Assembly (NCBI GenBank): GCA_019915015.1
Contig: JAHBBC010000027.1
Span: 496,001-560,000, forward strand
Source: Auriscalpium vulgare
Taxonomy: Eukaryota; Basidiomycota; Agaricomycetes; Russulales; Auriscalpiaceae
Direction: 5' to 3'
Length of the DNA stretch: 64,000 nt
In this document: positions 58,830 to 64,000 of the stretch, in pieces
How positions within the stretch are numbered: position 1 is the first letter of the stretch
How the letters are laid out: the number at the start of each line of letters is the position of its first letter
Program-made: the position numbers and the translations under genes
Notes under the pieces: generated by a model
Database searches by the model: none
The model's input: only the letters and a program-made list of their open reading frames with translations
Told to the model about the DNA's origin: nothing

Positions 58830-60626
58830 TTGAACGTTGAAGCTTTGAAGGCCGACAGCAGTCTGGCTGATCGTGGGAATGTTGGACTAATGTCGCCAGC
58901 GGCGCGGCCGCTGGCAAAGCTTCCCCAGTTCGACCGCAACCACTCGCTTACCAGCTGTTCCTACGGACAAAATATCATGTGTGAAGATCTACTCAGCGCA
59001 CAGCGACACAATACCAACCTCCCCAGCTCACGGCTCCCGCCCGAGATCATGGGCCACGTCTTCACCATCCTCGTCTCCATCGACCCACCCACGCGCACCG
59101 CACGTCCGGTCAAAATATTGCTGGGATGGCTATCAATCACTCACGTATGCCAGCGCTGGCGGGACATCGCCCTCCACATTCCGATGCTTTGGACCGACAT
59201 CGCCTTTCCCTTCATATTCGGCGAGCGCTGGGCCGCCGCCTTTTCTTCTCGCGCCCGGGACATGCCTCTCACGATTCATCATGTCTGCGCTAAATGGGCC
59301 TGTATTGGATTCGATAGCCTGACTCCTGCTGCGGTCGCCTTTCTCACTGCGCACATCCCACGTACAAGCATCCTGCGCATATCCATCGTCGAAGATCGCG
59401 CATTGCATACTGCTCTGTGCGCGCCCGCACCTCTCCTTCATACCCTTGACCTCACATTCGGGAGGCCGCTCCCACCAGCCATCCTGGACGGATCTGTCAG
59501 CGCCCCGCATCTGCGGCACCTCCGTTTGGCCTCGGTTCTGCCCATGCCGTGGACCTCGCCGGTGTTCGCGCACCTCGTTTCGCTGCATATCGACACGCTT
59601 GTGCCAGGACTCGGCTTTTTTACAGAAGCCACTCTCGAGCAGGTGCTCGCTGCTTTGGAGAGGATGTCGATGTTGGAACGGCTCGTGCTCAGAGTCAGCC
59701 TGACTGACATGGAAGGGGCACACCGCACAGTCACGCTTGAGAAGCTGCACCACCTCGACGTGGAGGTACTGGGAGTTCCGGAAGCGCAGCGGCTCTTCGA
59801 AAATCTCGCTCTCCCCGCCATTCTCTACCTCAGCTGCAGCGTTGCCGTTTCCCGGACCCCAGACCCGGATGTAGAGATCAAAGAGCTCTTCCGACAAGTG
59901 ACGGAGTCCGCTCCCCTCAGAGGATGCAGCAAAACCCTCCCGTGCATCCGCATCGTCCGGGGTAACATTCGTCCTGTCGAGGTGAACGCGTGGCAGCCAG
60001 GCGACACCGAAGGCCAGCCCGCACTGGAACTGGTGTTTGAGGTCAAACCAAGCACGTGGGAATCAGCGCTGCTTTGGGCCCGGGCCCGGGCCCGTGTCGT
60101 GTCGTCCGCGCTCGATGTTTTCGCGTCGAAAGACTTGAAGCAGCTTGGGATGCACTTCCCGGAGCCCGAGATGTACTTTCGCGGGGATGACTCGGACCCC
60201 GCGTGGACAGATGTGCTGGGACGTGTTCCGCGGCTGTGGCATCTCGCGGTCGGAGGCAAGGCGGCCGGTGATTTCTTCCGCGTACTGTGCAACCGTGCCA
60301 AGCGCTTCCTGCCGAAGCTCGTCACGCTCACTGTCTCCGGATTGGAATGGAACCGTCATCATTCCGATGCGCCGACGAGCGGGCTACGGGAGTGGTTGAC
60401 GGAGCGCGCCCGCGCTGGACGGCCGCTGAGGGTGCTGGACCTGGAGGGATGTATGATGCGCCACGGCAGGTTCGAGCGCGAGATGGAGGCGGCACTGCAC
60501 GGGGTAACAGTTCAATATCCGCAGATGGACACGTTGGAGGACTCGGAAGGCGGGGGTACATCGGGGGACTCGGAAGGCGAGGGCACATCTGAGGATGGCA
60601 CAAGTGAACCAGGTGATGAGGCGTGA
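58830..60626 (+). CDS. F-box/leucine-rich protein, intact
   Basis: A single open frame of 598 residues. The F-box segment is SRLPPEIMGHVFTILVSIDPP followed by THVCQRWRDIALHIPMLWTD (about residues 68-125). A long leucine-rich region follows (LLHTLDLTFG, LRHLRLASV, LVSLHIDTL, LERLVLRVSL, LVTLTVSGLEWN). The C-terminal 28 residues are an acidic repeat (DSEGGGTSG, DSEGEGTSE). The true start may be the ATG near 58977 (MCEDLLSAQ). Expected role: target-binding subunit of an SCF ubiquitin ligase. It is the only clearly unbroken member of the F-box family in the window and sits between the reductase genes on the opposite strand. Confidence 0.9.
   Translation: MNVEALKADSSLADRGNVGLMSPAARPLAKLPQFDRNHSLTSCSYGQNIMCEDLLSAQRHNTNLPSSRLPPEIMGHVFTILVSIDPPTRTARPVKILLGWLSITHVCQRWRDIALHIPMLWTDIAFPFIFGERWAAAFSSRARDMPLTIHHVCAKWACIGFDSLTPAAVAFLTAHIPRTSILRISIVEDRALHTALCAPAPLLHTLDLTFGRPLPPAILDGSVSAPHLRHLRLASVLPMPWTSPVFAHLVSLHIDTLVPGLGFFTEATLEQVLAALERMSMLERLVLRVSLTDMEGAHRTVTLEKLHHLDVEVLGVPEAQRLFENLALPAILYLSCSVAVSRTPDPDVEIKELFRQVTESAPLRGCSKTLPCIRIVRGNIRPVEVNAWQPGDTEGQPALELVFEVKPSTWESALLWARARARVVSSALDVFASKDLKQLGMHFPEPEMYFRGDDSDPAWTDVLGRVPRLWHLAVGGKAAGDFFRVLCNRAKRFLPKLVTLTVSGLEWNRHHSDAPTSGLREWLTERARAGRPLRVLDLEGCMMRHGRFEREMEAALHGVTVQYPQMDTLEDSEGGGTSGDSEGEGTSEDGTSEPGDEA
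60535..60620 (+). repeat. Short repeat coding for an acidic Gly-Thr-Ser tail
   Basis: GACTCGGAAGGCGxGGGxACATC repeated twice with a third degenerate unit, in frame, giving DSEGxGTS units. Confidence 0.7.
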
Positions 60627-60961
60627 CGCGTCCTCCCTGGAGATGGGATTGACTTTTGACGGTAGGCAGCGTATTTTCTGTGAATATAGGGCTACTTATA
60701 ATACTCATTGTGCTTACTTGATGTCGACTTTTCTTTTCCTTGCATTGCAAGTCCGTAAACTTGGTCCGCTGATGGCGTTGAAAATTTGTCCTTTCGAATT
60801 TCAGATAGCCCGCGAGGCAGATTTCCCATAGTTTTCAAACTCTTCAATGAGACTGTTGAATTCAACTTGCAACAATCATGGTCAACTTACACTCGCCAGT
60901 ACAACTACCGCATTCAACATACACTCGACATTACCTCTACAGAACCGCATCGCGCGGCGCT
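60627..60961. other. Convergent 3' intergenic region
   Basis: 335 bases between the F-box stop and the reductase stop. It is AT-richer than its surroundings; nothing else seen. Confidence 0.5.
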
Positions 60962-62590
60962 TCACGCCCACAGATGCAGATGCTGCTCTACCTCATCGAC
61001 ATACCGCCCGCCCTTGACCGTGTGCTGCCCGAGCGCCGCGTCAATTTCTGCGAGGTCCGCCTCGGACAGCGTGATGTCGCCGCCAGCAAGATTCTCGAGC
61101 GTGCGTTTCGCGTTCCTACAAAGCCGTCAGTCACGCAGGGAATTAGGGCGCCAGCAGAGGCACGCACGATGAGCCTGGCAGCGGGATGACGTGCGGGCCG
61201 CGCGCGGAGACCCACGCAATGCTCAGCTGCGCGGGTGTGACGCCCTTCTTCGCCGCGACGGCCTGGAGCGCCTCCACGATCGCCTCATTCTGCTTCCAGT
61301 TCTGCGCGATCGTGTCAGCGTCGGTTATGCAAGGTATTGCATTTGCATTTGCGTGCGCACCTCGTCTTTGAAGCGCGAGAAGCCCAGACGGAAGTCACCC
61401 TCTGGCATTAAGATAATGTCAAAGATTGCGTGAAAGGAAGGAGAAGAGGAGTCGGACTTTCGAGGTTATCTGGCTTGATGGCTCCAGTGAGGAAGCCGCG
61501 CCCAAGCGGGCTACGGTGAATATAAGTACCTGCAAGATGGTTATGAAAGGGTGACATACGAGTACGCAACGACGGAGATGCCGAGCTCCTCGCATGTCGA
61601 GATGACTATGATGGATCATATTGAGCGCAGTCCGCCAAGAGGATGCACGATGACACGCACCATCCTTCGTCTCTTGCGAGTAGGACCACGGGCTGACCTC
61701 GATCTCCACCGCTGCGATCGGCGCTATCTTTGCCGCGCGCCGCACGGTCGCCGCACCGACCTCCGATAGGCCGATGTACTTGAACAGGCCCTCCTTGACG
61801 AATCCCTGGAGGACGCCTATGGTATCCTCGATAGGGTAGGCCGTGTCGACGCGCGCGGACTCGAACAGGTCAAGCGATTTGGTGCCGCGAAGCGCAGCGA
61901 GGATGTCGGTGACGGAGCGGCGGAGGTTCTCTGGGCTGAAGTGCGGAGATAAAGAGGTGGAAGTGGTGCAGGTGGTCGATGACGTTGAAGACGAAGCGCA
62001 TATAATCAGTCGAATAGCTTGGGAGATGAGGGAGATCACGCACGAGTTATCCGGCACTATTTTGCCCTTCTTTGTTCCTCCCTGAACCCATCAAGACCTC
62101 ATATAAGTATAGTCCGTAGACAGATAGGCAGCTACGCACCTTGACGGACAAGAAGGCCTTATCGGCGTAGGACGGGTACTTCTCGAAGAAGCGGGCGAGG
62201 AGCTCAAGGTTGAGCGTCGAGGCGTCTTGCGCGTAGAATTCGCCTGGGTAAAATGATTGGTTTGAGAGAGGCGAATCAGATGCGTAAGAAGAACAGTACG
62301 CACCGCTGTTGAGCACCATCTTCGCGCCGGGCGGGAGGCTGTCGATGCCGGCCTTGATCGCGGCGAAGGCGTCCTCATCGGCGACGGGCGTCGGGCGCCA
62401 GCTAGATGTCCTCAATCCCTTGAGCAAGCAACGAGGTGGACGATAGCGCACGTCATCATCATCAAGCCATGCTACAGTTTGCACAAGTGATCATCAGAGG
62501 TTGATCATGAATGTGTAGAAGAACGGTGCGCACTGCGGTCTTTGCGACGACCTCGTCAGTGCTGCCGAGCTTCACTGTCTTCGTGACCAT
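60962..62590 (-). CDS. Aldo-keto reductase, pyridoxal-reductase-like (copy 2)
   Basis: Exon structure as in copy 1, with every junction readable: MVTKTVKLGSTDEVVAKTA, HGLMMMT, WRPTPVADEDAFAAIKAG, GEFYAQDASTLNLELLARF, GGTKKGKIVPDNS, PENLRRSVTDILAALRG, VISTCEELGISVVAYS, PLGRGFLTGAIKPDNLE, KGDFRLGFSRFKDE, NWKQNEAIVEALQAVAAKKG, NAKRTLENLAGGD, ending HLHLWA. HGLMMMTW and LGRGFLTGA are textbook blocks of this branch. Tyr in EFYA and Lys in FLSVK are kept. It should be an NADPH-dependent aldehyde reductase in the cytosol. The exon phases match copy 1, so the two came from one tandem duplication, with the decayed third copy between them. Confidence 0.9.
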
Positions 62591-63097
62591 CTTGTAACTG
62601 CGGACTCTTGGGTTGAAGTCGAGAGTGGTTGTTCGTGAGGATGATGAAGACGAAAGGGGCGACGGTGTGAATGAAGCCTTGCTCGTGTCTATAACTGCAT
62701 CCGCGTTCAGCAGGTGGTGGTCGGAAGGGAAGATGTACCGGCGAAGACGCGCCACCCGCCCCGCACAACCCGCGCTCGAGCGCTGTCACTGCGGGGCAGA
62801 AAGTCGCCGCGATCGCGCGATTGCGTCTATGTTTACGCGCTCCAGTAGCCTATTTTCATTGCAAGACACTGTCTTATGCCTTTTCACATTGTCATGGATG
62901 TCATATCTGTCCGGCGCAAACATTCGCCCGGCCGAATGGCAGGCGCGTCGTATTGAAGACTACATGGACAATTCATGCAAGCGTATTCCATGATGACGTG
63001 AGTCATTGCTACTTGGTAGGTTTCTTCGACCAGCATCGCTTGATAAAAGATACGCGTGGTTCGTTGGTGTCATTCGGTGAGAAACAAGACAGACAGC
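62591..63097. other. Intergenic
   Basis: Promoter side of aldo-keto reductase 2 and 3' side of GMC copy G; no gene recognised. Confidence 0.5.
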
Positions 63098-64000
63098 CTA
63101 TGACGCCGCTCCGCGTATGAGCACTGCAGCCCTCTCTGCAATCGCGTAAATCGCCGCCTGTGGATGCGTCGCCGGTATGAACGGCTTCGCAGAAGGTCAG
63201 CGCGTACACCCACCATCATCACAATTTAACACGTACAAAAACGCTGGCGTCCACGACGCGCAGCCCCCGCGTCCCGCGAACCCGCAAATCCGGCCCCACC
63301 ACGCCCTCCTTCGCACCGGCCGCGGCCATCCGCGCCGTCCCCGTGGGATGCCAGATCGTTGTGCTGCCGTCGCGCGCGTACGCGTCGATGTCCGCGTCGG
63401 TCGTGACGTTCGCCAGCGCGCCGAACGGTCCCAGGATGTACGGGAAGGGAGGTGCGGCAAAGGCGGGCGACGATGTAAAGCGCAGGGCAGCCTTGACCGC
63501 TTCGCGCATGATGATGATGTCGGCGGGAGTGCTGAGGAAGTTGGGGTCGACGATGGGGAGCGCGAAGGGTGCGGAGGAGGCGAGGGTGACGGAGCCGCCT
63601 GGGAGCTGTCAGCGATGTGCGCTTTGGCGATGGTCAAGGGGCTTACGGGAGGATGGGCTGACGACCGCGGTCAGTAAGGTGAAGGACCGCCCTGTCGGTG
63701 TGGGGACCCCGGATCCATCCTACATGTGAGCAAGAGTCAGAACCAATCATATGCGTGAAGCTAGCAGCGAAGACGCACTGCCAGGATAAACTCAAAGTGC
63801 GGTGCCCCTGGTCCCGCGGACACGTCCCCGACGTCTCGGAGCACGTCGTCGCTCACGCGCAGCCACCCCACCTGCCCTGTGGACGTTGAAGCATACGGGC
63901 CCTTCCTGTCGGTCTCCCACTCGGCCAGCGACGCTGCCAACTGCGAGGCGTTGCGCACGAGGTCGTCGTTCGTCGGGACAGACGAGTTCACGGTGAAGAA
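63098..64000 (-). CDS. GMC oxidoreductase, aryl-alcohol-oxidase-like (copy G), 5' part outside window
   Basis: The last four exons are visible: from the edge to 63779, then 63719-63647, 63598-63237 and 63184-63098. They read VNSSVPTNDDLVRN and GQVGWLRVSDDV, then DGSGVPTPTGRSF, RGGSVTLASSAPF, HPTGTARM (first catalytic His) and PFIPATHPQ (second), ending RGAAS. The intron splitting the codon before GGSVTLAS matches the extra intron of copy F, so G is closest to F in structure. No frame break is seen in this part. The FAD-binding N-terminus lies beyond 64000. Function as for copy E. Confidence 0.9.

Noticed and set aside
1..64000. CRISPR arrays, bacterial operons, tRNA or rRNA genes
   Set aside because: The window is intron-rich eukaryotic DNA; I saw no spaced identical repeats, no ribosomal RNA signatures and no convincing tRNA, though a tRNA scan was not possible.

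Overview
The window looks like nuclear DNA of a wood-decay basidiomycete (Agaricomycetes, probably a polypore). The reasons are: many GT-AG introns of about 50-60 bases splitting nearly every conserved gene; a fungal FunK1-type kinase; several single-exon F-box/leucine-rich genes; four aryl-alcohol-oxidase-like GMC flavoenzymes; and a seven-helix membrane-protein family and other orphan families that I know only from mushrooms. All family calls come from reading the sequence; no database search was run.

Layout. 1-1179 is the right end of a PIF/Harbinger-like DNA transposon whose complete sister copy lies at 16364-19751, with 67-bp perfect inverted ends. 1422-4409 is an F-box gene split by a 1.1-kb transposon with a 9-bp target duplication. 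4530-8905 holds an intact secreted aspartic protease and a long upstream region; the whole block recurs inverted at 35655-40560. 9976-10413 is the tail of a FunK1 kinase and 13364-15738 is a complete one. 20515-22846, 28942-31152, 31649-33964 and 63098-64000 are GMC oxidoreductases: one frameshifted, two intact, one cut by the window edge. Between them lie a multi-pass membrane protein (about 25.5-27.3 kb) and a conserved basidiomycete orphan (27.5-28.5 kb). F-box or LRR-like genes and fragments recur at 34.0-35.3, 41.6-43.4, 46.4-48.4 and 58.8-60.6 kb. A coiled-coil protein (48.6-50.5 kb), a third aspartic protease (52.2-53.8 kb), a Zn2Cys6-like protein (54.3-55.5 kb) and two aldo-keto reductases flanking a decayed third (55.7-62.6 kb) fill the right side.

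Function. The region is a gene-family nursery rather than a pathway operon: duplicated secreted proteases, secreted GMC oxidases and cytosolic aldo-keto reductases are what an extracellular degrader would use. GMC oxidases of the aryl-alcohol oxidase type make hydrogen peroxide outside the cell, and intracellular reductases can regenerate alcohols from aldehydes. Whether these particular genes form such a cycle is inference.

History and quality. Three transposon insertions, an inverted duplication and many one-base frameshifts are visible. Several frameshifts fall in short G or C runs, so some apparent pseudogenes may be sequencing or assembly errors. I did not find a clearly unprecedented system. 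The most informative objects are the intact transposon with its unknown second protein, the dated inverted duplication, and the unnamed basidiomycete families.
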